Shown in pieces: positions 38,001-47,912 of a stretch of DNA of 64,000 bases. The position numbers and the translations under genes are program-made. Position 1 is the stretch's first letter; each line of letters opens with the position of its first letter. Below the pieces are notes generated by a model. The model saw only the letters and a program-made list of their open reading frames with translations, searched no databases and was not told the origin of the DNA. Location: NCBI GenBank assembly GCA_021030915.1, contig JAGEMR010000096.1, positions 1 to 64,000 on the forward strand, written 5' to 3'. The stretch is from Astrothelium macrocarpum. Lineage: Eukaryota; Ascomycota; Dothideomycetes; Trypetheliales; Trypetheliaceae.

Positions 38001-38433
38001 CTCGGGCGACAGCACCCAGATTTGTGGTGCAGGATACCGTCTTTCTGTAACTGTTGACACCACCTGGGTACAAACACTATTTGCTGTTCAAAACTCCAGC
38101 ACCTGGAACTTGATGGATTGCTATGTCGACAGTACCAGTGCCCGTGTCTTGAGCAACGGCCTCTCCACTGTTGGAGGTTCATCCAATATGAGCATTCCGA
38201 ATTGTCTTGCCGCTTGTTCTGCTAAGGGCTACACCTACTGCGGTGCCGAGTACTATGACGAGTGCTACGGCTCAAACACCGCACCCAATGCAAGCGCGAT
38301 TGCTACATCGTCCAGCGGCAGTACCGATCCTCTCAAGGCTGGCTGCAACTATGCTTGCACGGGCAATGCTACCGAGGCTTGCGGTGGCGCCGACCGTATC
38401 ATCGTTTATGTCAACAATGGTACTACTTCATAG
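35005..38433 (+). CDS. Secreted alpha/beta hydrolase with four WSC domains
   Basis: Exons 35005-35552, 35608-36402, 36452-36774, 36833-38433; 1088 residues from the ATG at 35005, which opens directly onto a signal peptide (MSSLSRLLLLATIASA, cleavage before QNY). In-frame ATGs at 34966 and 34969 would add 12-13 residues. The hydrolase domain covers about 20-400: IIIHGLQ oxyanion region, nucleophile Ser195 in AGHSLGGQ, late candidate His in VGHDAGAM. Two WSC domains (Cys patterns ending ECYCGN .. CGAGNR / CGAANR) follow, then a Ser/Thr tract, a Cys-containing PAN/apple-like module (about 37090-37310), a second long Ser tract and WSC domains 3 and 4. Introns 2 and 3 both fall in the ECYCGN motif of WSC 1 and 2. 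It probably acts on or binds cell-wall or plant polysaccharide. No GPI or membrane anchor at the C-terminus. Confidence 0.88.
36970..37790 (+). repeat. Ser/Thr-codon low-complexity tracts in the WSC hydrolase
   Basis: Two tracts (about 36970-37080 and 37325-37790) of TCA/TCT/TCG/AGC serine codons with Thr and Gly, separated by a folded Cys-containing module. They encode likely O-mannosylated stalks and are prone to length change. Confidence 0.85.
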
Positions 38434-40913
38434 TCAGCTATAAGCAGAGGCTGATTGCTCCATTATGAGCATTAATCTTAATGTTTACTGTCACAGTAGA
38501 GGGGAAAAGTCCTCGGGGAAATTGGTAGATATATTTTAAAAAGTCATTGGCGTATTTGGAGATGGTCATATTGCATGACGTGACGATGATTTGGAGATAC
38601 CATTCTGCATGGACTGTGCCGGCGTCAAGCATCAGTCACGGCTAGATCTTATTAATGAGTCTTATTAATGAGAATTGACTTTCACTTCGATCATTTTTCC
38701 GTTTCGTTTGAAGTGAGAACTGATCTCTTTATGTGAATTTTTTCCTGCTCGAGTCTATCCACATGCAGGTCGGATTGGGAAATGTCGTCTTTGGAGAGTT
38801 GCCCCAAATTGAATTTCGCTTCCGCAAGCTGTATTGAACTTATGAAAAGCTAGCTTGGTGCAAGGTCAGAGCGAGCAATTAAAGTTCTTTTCATTTTAAA
38901 ACTAAAGGCTGGGCATAGCCACCAAAAAGCTTTAAGATGGCTAAAAGTCTTGGCCCACGCTGGGTGGAGCGGATCTACACCGGAAGCTCTAGTGTCATCT
39001 TGGCATATCTCACTCCTGTAGTCGAACAAAAAATAAACAATGGCAGAATTATCTTGGCACAAAGCGCCTCTTGCGCAAGCGGCTATGCAAGGGCTGTCCC
39101 ATGGCTTGAACATGCTTGATGCATGATTTCAACGTATTTCAAGGATCCGACCCGAGCGATGCAAAAGCTACATCCGCAGTTCCCTGGCGCAAACCTTCTC
39201 GTTCAAAAGCAATGACCCATGGAAATAGGGACGTCAGTGGGCAGAATCTTGGATACGAGAATCTGGCAATGTCCATGATGTCCAAGCGTTTGATCATGCT
39301 CTGCATGCTCTGTACTTGCATTTTCTGATTATGGTAAGGCAACCCATTGTGGATCGGAATGATAAGCATACATTGGCATGCACATTGGCGGAAGAGCGAA
39401 TGCTTTGCATGTGGCGGATGTATACGCATTTATTCGACAATCGATAAATTAGCCATTGAACCATCCTGTCGGTTCGAATCCGGGGTTTCAATTACCGTTG
39501 GCGTTATCTATGGCGTTGTTCGGAAGACCGATTAGGGTACCTGGCAAAACAAGGACCGGCCCAAGCCCTGACCCTAACTGATGAAGAAAAACGAATTTGA
39601 CAGAGCTCGGACATGTAACGTAATCGGCTTGCCAGCTTGAACTTGAAATCAGGTCCGATGCCAAGACAGCGCTAAATACATAGCTGCTCTTGGGACATCA
39701 GCCTTCCACTTCAGAGAACATCCTCCGAATACCCCACGACATCTGCACGTTTTCACATGAGAGGCCATCCGAAAGAAAGAGCTAGGGCATCTTGACAGCC
39801 TTCGTCACACGCACGAGTCGCATTTGAGAGCGATTAGCAAGATGTCTGTAGGCGATGGCGGCATCCATCACTCCACAACGCACTGGACCCACCGAGCGAA
39901 CCAACAGGGTACGCTTGAAGCGGACTGTGCGATGAAAATGATGAGGAAGGTGACACTGCGTGAGAAGAGAACAAGATGATGCAGTATCCACATCGGAGGA
40001 GACCGAACGGACACGGAGAAACTGCGTGGTCCTTGTTGTTTCGATCGACAAACACTGTCGTTGAGAAGTTAGTTGCTCGTTGAGTTCTTCCTTGCTCGTT
40101 GAGAGGTTTGGGATCATCGCTCTGAGCTGTTCGATGGCGATCATTGTGGAGAAAACTTTGGCGAACAAAGTAATGGAATCTCACAATGAGGACTGTGGAT
40201 CGAGAGAGAGGGGAGAAAGCCCATGACGGCTAGTATTTGTCCCCAAAGCAATGATACATAGCTGCACTTTTGGTTCTCTATGGACACTGGCATTGGAGCA
40301 TGACTAACAGGCAACAGTGCCTTTTCTCACTATGGCTGAATGGCATGAAGTCGGTTATGACCCTCCAGCTTTGGCGTGGACTACTGAGTTCTTGCAATCA
40401 AGATGCATATGTCCCTGCATTCCTCGAGACAGCTCTATAGACAACCATTCTGGGAGTGTGGCGCCAATAATCATCAAAGCTCAATGGAACTGATGCCTGC
40501 AAAGCAGCTCCGGCATCTATACTTGACCTAAGCTCTGAAGAGAGGCTCAAAAAATGATAGATAACAATATGGATATCAAGGTTATGAAGATTCTTTTGCG
40601 CAAACCTGGCCGCCCTCCTGACGAGACTGGTTGCCATTTTGGAGGAGTGAGGAGCCTGGGATTAATTCATTGAATCTTTCATGTTTAGGAAAAAATCAAT
40701 GTCCAAATAGAAGATGGATACTTAATTACATTCAGACTGAAATCGATTTCTTCTCGTATGATTTGATGTCAACTTATTCTGCCGCGAATATAGATAGATA
40801 CGTTATGTGACTTGAGGTCGTCGTGGTTCAGCCAATCAGCTTCGACCAGCTAGACCTTCCCAAAATTGCTCTTGACCCAAAGAATCACTTCATTTCGAAA
40901 TCTTCTAAACACC
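38434..40913. other. Gene-poor spacer (2.5 kb)
   Basis: No gene supported. The longest minus-strand ORFs (39782-40168, 39834-40184 and 40398-40637) lack recognisable motifs; the first could be a small helical protein but nothing confirms it. A T-loop-like GGTTCGAATCC at 39470-39480 does not fold into a tRNA. Confidence 0.5.
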
Positions 40914-41863
40914 ATGGCGAGAGTTACCTCGATATCAGACACGCCAGGAAAGCCTGACCAAAATGCAATCAACCTCACTCGTCTTCTTTCGCGCCTCGAA
41001 CAAAATCTACTCCCTCCAGAAGCAGAAAAGCGCTATAATTCTGGCTACGAACGAGCAAAGGTTGGCGCTGTAGGTATAGTAACTCAGTCCGTCCTTTATC
41101 AAGCAGGAACTCACATGATGTCTAGAACCTTGAATATGCTCGTACACTTCTTCTACGGCTCGAGCACGACAGTGCAGGCCTAAAAACCCAATCCAAACGA
41201 CAACAGCTCCAAACCGACCTGCAAACAAAGCGCGACCAAATCAAACGCCTCAACCAGCGTCTCTACGAGCTAAACCAAATCGACGCCACTGCCGAAGACG
41301 ACTCAGACGAGACATCCTCCTCCTCAGACCTCGACGCCGAGCCCACACCCTCATACGCCCCCGCCATCGCCACCTCCCCCAACACAGACACCGACGACCC
41401 CCCCTCAACAACATCCACCCTCCGCTCCCGCCGCCCTCAATCCACCGCCACCACGTCCTCTGCACCCACGACTGCAGCCACCACGTCCCTCTTCTCCCCA
41501 CGCCCCACCAGCACCACCGCGTCGACAAACACCACCGCGCAAACCGAAACGCTCCTCTCGCACCACCGCAGCGAGCAAGAAAGCCTCACCACGTCGCTCG
41601 TCGCCATGGCGACCGCGCTCAAGTCGTCCACCAACAGCTTCGCGGCGTCGCTGGAGGCCGAGAAGAGCGTGGTCGAGCGGGCCGGCGAGGGGCTCGAGCG
41701 CAGCGCGGGTGGCATGCAGGATTCCGCGAAGCGCATGGGCGTGTTGAGGAGGATGAGCGAGGGGACGGGTTGGTGGGGGAGAGTGCTGCTGTATATCTGG
41801 ATTGCGGCGTTGGCGGTCGTGGCGGTGTTGATTGTGGGCGTGGGGCCGAAGTTGAGATTTTGA
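40914..41863 (+). CDS. USE1: ER SNARE Use1/Slt1-like protein
   Basis: SNARE for retrograde Golgi-to-ER transport. Exons 40914-41069 and 41126-41863, intron 56 nt; 297 residues. The N-terminal helical part has NLTRLLSRLEQNLLPPE and, across the intron, NLEYARTLLLRLE as in fungal Use1. The middle is acidic, then Ser/Thr/Pro-rich. A SNARE-like helix follows (HRSEQESLTTSLVAMATALK .. FAASLEAEKSVVERAGEGLE). The C-terminus is a single tail-anchor membrane segment, LLYIWIAALAVVAVLIVGVG. The intron boundary was set to keep phase 0 on both sides. It converges with SEC28, another early-secretory gene, with 232 nt between stops. Confidence 0.88.
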
Positions 41864-42095
41864 GGGGGAGAAGGGGGAGAAGGGGTGGACCGGGGGGGTG
41901 TGTTGTGCTATCGCTGTGGCTGGTGGGTGGGTGGGTGTTTTGGGGGGATACGGGATACATTGGGTGGACTATTGGTTGGACTAGGTGGCAGCGACTACGG
42001 AGCATGAGACTCCTGTCTAGATATCATATTGTTAATCAACTCATGTCCTCATTCGAGGCAATTCACTCCCAACAAAGCTCCCAAGTCAACCCTTC

Positions 42096-43237
42096 TCAAA
42101 ATTGCGGCGAATACTTCGCCCTCGCACTCTCAAACGCCTCCCTCTTCGCCCGCAGATCCCTCAACAGCACATGCTCCTTCTCCAGCGCCTCCAACTTCTC
42201 CCGCGCCTCCGTGGCCTCCCCCTTCTTCCCTACAATCGTATTCAGCACTACCGCATTCGCCAACACCTCCGCATCCTCCGCTCCGCGTTTTGCGTCCGCT
42301 TCGTTCGCCGCCACCTGCGCCAGCGCCTGCTGCAGCGCTGCTTCTGCTTCAGGCAGCCGGCCGAGATGGATTTCGGCCGCGATTTGGCCGAGCAGGGAGC
42401 GTGTCGAGGTGGTGGCGGGGGCTTGGGCGAGCTCTTCGAAGACGTAAAAGGCTTGTTGGTATTTTTCGCCGCCCTAGATTTGAGGACCGTGGTGAGTATT
42501 TGGGTGGAGGGTTGGAGCTAACATTGTTGGTTTTGTGTGGGAAAGGCTTACCTCGCGCATGCCCACCCATGATTCTGCTAGATTGACAAGGAGACTGTCT
42601 TGGGCGAAGTTACGTGCGTTTCGGGCTTCTTTTGTGGCGAGATCTGTTCGGTTTTGGAGGAGATGTATTTGCACGATGAGTGCCACACTTGCATGGAATT
42701 AGCTTCTCCTTTTCCATTGCCGCAGATTGGGCCATCTTACGCATCCAAAGTGCCTTGATGCTTTGATAGTAGTGTCAAAGCTTGCTCATAGTTCCCTTGC
42801 GCTGCAAGCAATGTACTGCAACATATCTGGACTGTTAAATTGTCGCCCGCCTTCTCTGCTAATTGCTCTCCTTCTTGTACTGCTCGCTCGCCATTCTCCG
42901 GGTTCTTGAGATATTTGGCAAGCACATTTACTGCCTCGAGATCTGGTGTCGAATCACCCTTGACTTCTTTAATCACATCGTCGTATTCTCCTAGCGCAAG
43001 GCGAGCGCGTAGCTGTAATATTCTTGCGGGTAGTCTGTTAGGTTCTGAGAATGTTGATGGCGAGTAATCGGAAAGGACTTTGGAGAATTGGCCTTGGTGG
43101 AAGGCAGAATGTATGTTGACGAGCTCTGGAAGATCCGGTCAGCATGATTTTCTATCGAGGTCATAAAGCTCGATAGCGAAGCTTGGCTCAATTATGATAT
43201 TAGAGAACCAACCTCCATCGGCAGAAAATGGGTCCAT
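42096..43237 (-). CDS. SEC28: Coatomer epsilon subunit (epsilon-COP)
   Basis: TPR-fold subunit that stabilises alpha-COP in the COPI coat at Golgi membranes. Minus-strand exons 43237-43213, 43125-42741, 42687-42552, 42473-42096; 307 residues (yeast Sec28 296). The family N-terminus is MDPFSADGE-LVNIHSAFHQGQF; helical hairpin repeats follow (QGNYEQALTLLSKH, LAESWVGMREGGEKYQQAFYVFEELA split into shorter runs by introns) up to the C-terminal AKREAFESARAKYSPQF. The first exon is only 25 nt and its donor is the weak GTTGGT. All phases agree. Confidence 0.93.
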
Positions 43238-43758
43238 GCTATAGATTGGGTAGGAAAGAGGACGGGGTGGAGGATTGATGCCTGACTAGCCAGAGTAATT
43301 TAGACGAGAGTGACTGCTTTTTCGTGTCCAGCGTTTAATCAAAAACGACTTCGAACGTGCCAATTGAATTGACAACACTCAAAACGCCGCCAAATTTCAA
43401 GGTGGAATTTAAACTTGGTGTCGATGAGAGCAGGACGTTCAGGACTTAACATGTACTTGTTCAAAGGGTTCGGAGGATTGTGAGCACTCCGCATTTTTGC
43501 CCTATAGGTATCGTAGAAGCTCGCAAACTATCATCACTATCTAGCATCTCCGCATGCTCCTGACATTTGTTGAATGAACAGATTGTACTGTGTTTCTCAT
43601 TTCTTGCTTGTTACTTGATGACATTATTTGCTTGAGTTTGGTGATCCTTCCACACGTTCGGCGTACCCAAACCCCCAATTTGCTATGCTCAAAGAATCAC
43701 TAATAGTGAGTAATACTAATGTGATAACAAGTATCCAGCGACGCTGACTACGTTATGA
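43238..43758. other. Intergenic (0.5 kb)
   Basis: Promoter of SEC28 on one side, 3' region of RVS167 on the other. Nothing else seen. Confidence 0.5.
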
Positions 43759-45391
43759 TTATTGATGAAGCTGCACATAATTACCTGGACCAGACAGGTT
43801 AGAACCCTTGGTACTTGACTGCGATGCTGAATGGTTATTCTTACCTGGAAATTGACCCGATTTCACGCCTATCCGACCAGTCCACCACTCGTTGTCGTTA
43901 GAGCTGCGCTCAATAATCTCAATGACATCTCCAGCAGTGAAACTCAAGTCGCCATCAGCCTGAGCCTCATAGTCGTACAAAGCGGTGACGGTCTCGGCAG
44001 CAGGTGCTCCGCTAAGTCTGGACGGTTTTGGCTTTGGCGGTGGAGGCGCCGCTCCTTTTGCTTTGGCAGCCATTCCCCAAGCACCACCTGTACTATTTGC
44101 TCGGCCAACTCCAGCTCCAGACACGTCCAATCCAGAGCCCGAGGCTTGAGGTGAGACTGCACTGGCGCTGTACGGGGGAGGTGGAGTATCTGTCGAATCC
44201 ATTGTTGAACGTCGGCCTGACGTAGCTGATTTGTTGTCCAGAGAGAGCTTGCTACCTGGCGTGAATTTTGATCCAGGTTTCCTACCACCCATAGACTTGA
44301 AGCGCACGATGGCCAGGGCTTCGGCCTGGTCTTGCGCGTCACCTTGCTTCTTTTCGAATGCAGCTTCCACGTCAGACTGTAAGTCAAAATAGCCAATATC
44401 GATGCTCTGCATTTTCTCGTGCAAAGTGTAGAAGACATTTAGCTGCATGTAGTAGAAGGATTGGAATAATGGTCCAATGAACTCTCGTTCGAGCCTAAAA
44501 AGCTGAGGCAGTTCGTCTTTGAGAAGATTGTTGTAGTAGTCGAATTCTTGAGTAGACTGCTCAACATCATTCTCGGCCTTGTACAGTGCCTTTTCGTCTT
44601 TCAAAGTCTTCTCCTTTTTATCTTGTATCTTCTTGAGGGACGCTCGGTGTCGATCGTAGTCCAACTGTTTGTGATCACGCTTCTTCGCCGTCTTCTGTAT
44701 GACTTTGATTATATCTAGAAGCTCATCTGCTGGCCGAATCACTCTTGTTTCAATCATCTCCAGCTCGGGTTGTAATGACGTCTGCAAGTCCTTGACAATT
44801 TCTTCATACTCTTCACATGCCCTGATACCTTCCGGATTGCCATCGGGAATGTATGAATCTGGATCTGACATACGACCTGAAATTGGCTTGTATATTTCTG
44901 CAACCGCTTTCGCGAATTCTATCTGATGAGTGAGCATGCCTGAAAGGAGTCAGCTTCTTAGTGAGTTTCCTTTCCAGTCGAAGGCTTGCCCACCATTGAT
45001 GGCATCGAAATACCTGTTTCCTGATTAGCACTTCCACTTTTCCCCAGCCCTGGGTGCCCTTACTTCTTTGACTCGGAGTGCAATTTCTTGGTCTCTTTCT
45101 CTAGCTCATCGAACCGGCGCTCTGCATCTAAGTAGACAGAGTCCTTGGTGTTCTCGCCCTATCGAGTAGGAAATCAGTCATTCGGACCCTCTTCCTCCAT
45201 TGCCGTAAACACGTGTAGCTGCGGTCTTGGATGGATAGCGGCTTACAAGGTTGAACCGCTGCCTGACTTGTTGCGGTGTCTGGATAAAATGTTCAGCACA
45301 CACTTTGTATGACGAACGTCTCTCCGTTCTCGGATTTTACGAATGGCATCCTTACTCTTGTAACGCTTTTCTGGAAACCTTTCCAGCTCAT
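43759..45391 (-). CDS. RVS167: Amphiphysin-like BAR-SH3 protein (Rvs167/Hob1)
   Basis: Membrane-bending protein of endocytic actin patches. Minus-strand exons 45391-45356, 45279-45247, 45158-45064, 45013-44994, 44939-43845, 43784-43759; 434 residues. The four small 5' exons give the family N-terminus MSWKGFQKSVTR-TPQQVRQ, then RFNLGENTKD and DAERRFDELEKETKKL. The BAR domain reaches about residue 245 and includes YYNNLLKDELPQLFRLE. A Gly/Pro/Ser-rich linker with PPPPYSAS follows, then the SH3 domain (ALYDYEAQADGDLSF .. NEWWTG) ending FPGNYVQLHQ. The last intron (60 nt) is stop-free. Divergent from NFS1. Confidence 0.94.
43785..43844 (-). other. Stop-free 60-nt intron inside the SH3 codons of RVS167
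   Basis: Donor GTAAGA, branch CTAAC, acceptor CCAG. The length is a multiple of three with no stop, so retention inserts 20 residues between FPG and NYVQL. Confidence 0.75.
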
Positions 45392-45834
45392 TGTGCTTAG
45401 CCCCGTCCAAACACCTTCTGCACTCGGACTGCAACGAAATGTCTTTGAACCGATCAATGATATTGCTTCTATTCAAAGGTGATGCTGGTGACCTTGAGGA
45501 TTCTTCTGAAGGAAATACCGGCAAGAGGAGATTATGACGAATATGGTGGCTGAGTGCAGGGTCCGACGGAGCTGAGTTGGTATTCCCGTACAAAGACAAA
45601 GATGCGAGGGCAAAATAAATATGCAACAACAGTACTATACCGATGTTGTAGATAGCGAAGTAGAGCATCGGAAGTCTTTGTGAGCTCTCAGAGGCTAACG
45701 TGCTACCTAAGGTACCTATGAATGCGCCAAAGTTGGCAGAGGGCAAGCGCGGGGGAGCTTGCCTGACGTCTTTGCCCATGTAACTTTTGCTCTCCGCCAC
45801 CGAGCTCTCCATCTTACTCGTAACAATATTCATC
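45392..45834. promoter_or_regulatory. Shared bidirectional promoter region of RVS167 and NFS1
   Basis: 443 nt between two divergent start codons, so both promoters must lie here or overlap the genes. No specific box was identified. A spurious minus-strand ORF crosses it (45243-45884). Confidence 0.6.
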
Positions 45835-47560
45835 ATGTCGACCGTTATCCCGACCACTTTACGGCAGACTACCAGGTTCTGCACCCGTCAAAATGTTCGC
45901 CAGCCTTTTGCGCAAGCTTCCGGTCGAGCAGTCACAATATCAGGGTCGCAACGAATCTGTCGGCGTAACTATGTGTCAGAAACGAAACGAGATCAAGCGA
46001 CGGTCAATGTCGACACTGCCATCAAGGCAGACCAGAGAGCCTTCCTGAAAGAGACGGGGATGAAGCCTGGAGAGGTGCAACTGCCAGGCACTGGTTTGAG
46101 TGGAGATGTGGCGATGAATCCATCCGCTGGAATACTCAAGCAAGCCACGATTATGGATGAGGGAACAAGGCCAATCTATCTTGACATGCAAGCTACAACA
46201 CCTACTGATCCTCGAGTCTTGGATGCAATGCTCCCCTTCTTTACAGGCTTGTACGGGAATCCGCATTCACGGACACATGCGTACGGGTGGGAGACTGAAA
46301 AGGCCATTGAGCAGGCCCGTTCTTACATTGCAGATCTCATTGGTGCAGACCCTAAAGAAATCATATTTACCAGTGGAGCTACGGAGAGCAATAACATGAG
46401 TATCAAAGGTGTGGCAAGATTTTTTGGAAGATCGGGAAAGAAGAAGCATATCGTCACATGTCAGACTGAGCACAAGTGTGTGCTGGACAGCTGTAGACAT
46501 TTGCAGGATGAAGGATTCGAAGTCACGTATCTATCCGTACAGACCAATGGATTGGTCGACTTGCAAGAGCTTGAGAAAGCCATTCGACCTGACACTGCTT
46601 TGGTCAGTATCATGACGGTGAACAACGAAATCGGAGTGGTACAGCCAATGGAAGAGATTGGCCGGCTTTGTCGTTCAAAGAAAGTCTTCTTCCACACCGA
46701 TGCAGCTCAAGGCGTGGGCAAGATTCCCATTGATGTAAACAAGATGAATATTGATCTCATGTCGATTTCGGGACACAAGATCTACGGTCCAAAAGGTATC
46801 GGTGCGTGCTATGTGCGGAGAAGGCCTAGAGTCAGGCTTGATCCTATTATCAGCGGTGGAGGTCAAGAACGAGGGTTGAGAAGTGGGACTCTTGCACCAC
46901 CTCTCGTCATCGGGTTTGGTGAGGCTGCGCGACTTGCCAAACAAGAGATGCCTGTAAGTTTTGCCACAAACCGCAACCTTGTTTTATTCCATGATTATAT
47001 GCTTTTTATACATGCATGGCTTTCTGAGCGTCTTGACCAACGCTATGCTGCCATACAGCAGGGGTTATGATCCTTATCCATTGAACACCAGCTTTTGCTC
47101 CAACTATCTTGAGAGGCTGCACTGACGTGGTATTTAGTACGACAGCAAGAGGATCGGTGCCCTCTCACAACGTCTATTAGACGGTCTGCTATCCCTTGAG
47201 CACACTTCGCAAAATGGAGACCGGAACCGCCGCTATCCGGGCTGTGTCAATGTTTCATTTGCCTATGTTGAAGGTGAATCCCTTCTGATGGCTCTAAAAG
47301 ACATCGCTCTATCATCAGGTAGTGCATGCACTTCAGCATCGCTTGAACCCAGCTATGTTCTTCGAGCACTTGGAAGTAGCGATGAGAGCGCACACAGTAG
47401 TATCCGCTTCGGTATTGGTAGATTCACCACCGAAGCTGAGATCGATTACGTGTTGAAGGCGGTTAGAGAGCGAGTGACATTCTTGAGGGAGCTCAGCCCA
47501 CTGTGGGAACTTGTGCAGGAGGGCATTGATCTCAACACAATTGAGTGGAGCCAACACTAA
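45835..47560 (+). CDS. NFS1: Mitochondrial cysteine desulfurase
   Basis: PLP enzyme that takes sulfur from cysteine for iron-sulfur cluster assembly on Isu1, with Isd11 and Acp1, in the mitochondrial matrix; also needed for tRNA thiolation. Exons 45835-46953 and 47138-47560; 513 residues. The first about 65 residues are Arg/Thr/Gln-rich with few acids, a mitochondrial presequence. The body begins at RPIYLDMQATTPTDPRVLDAM. PLP-site features: TSGATESNN, HTDAAQGVGK and SGHKIYGPKG with Lys315 as the Schiff-base residue. The catalytic Cys437 sits in SSGSACTSAS. The C-terminus ends SPLWELVQEGIDLNTIEWSQH, the usual Nfs1 end. The intron is unusually long here at 184 nt. The in-frame ATG at 45787 was rejected because it would put a hydrophobic stretch before the presequence. 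Confidence 0.96.
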
Positions 47561-47912
47561 GAGAAGGATGCAATGTTATCTTTGTCGTTTTCACGCCCAG
47601 CGAGATGTGTACATTCTGTAAATAGTATTAATCATTCTCTGCTGCCGTGTCAGCGCCCAAAATAAACCAAGCAATCCGCTGTAAAGTTGTACGCGATTGA
47701 TTTGGCTTTCTAGGCATGGGGAGATGCTCACGAGCATTTTGCCAAGCAAGGTCCCACATGCTAAGACTTTGAACGTCGTGATTTAGTGAGCGATGTCTCA
47801 CGCCACAAACCTGGCCTTTTAAATTCGTTTTTCTGCAGACGCCAATCAGGACTGTTAGTCAACTAGCGAACATGATGTCCCACGACGTAGGCTTCTGTAT
47901 TTATCCAGGATC
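47561..47912. other. Intergenic (0.35 kb)
   Basis: Between NFS1 and VPS23 on the same strand; nothing recognised. Confidence 0.5.

Noticed and set aside
39383..39490. tRNA-like B-box (GGTTCGAATCC at 39470-39480) with an A-box-like TGGCGGAAGAG upstream
   Set aside because: The would-be acceptor ends do not pair, the A-B spacing is too long without a clear intron, and the T stem has only four pairs.
39782..40184. Possible small helical protein on the minus strand (128 codons)
   Set aside because: Two competing frames over the same DNA and no motif; not enough to call a gene.
45243..45884. 213-codon minus-strand ORF with a hydrophobic stretch
   Set aside because: It runs across the RVS167/NFS1 promoter and over the small RVS167 exons in another frame; no family features.
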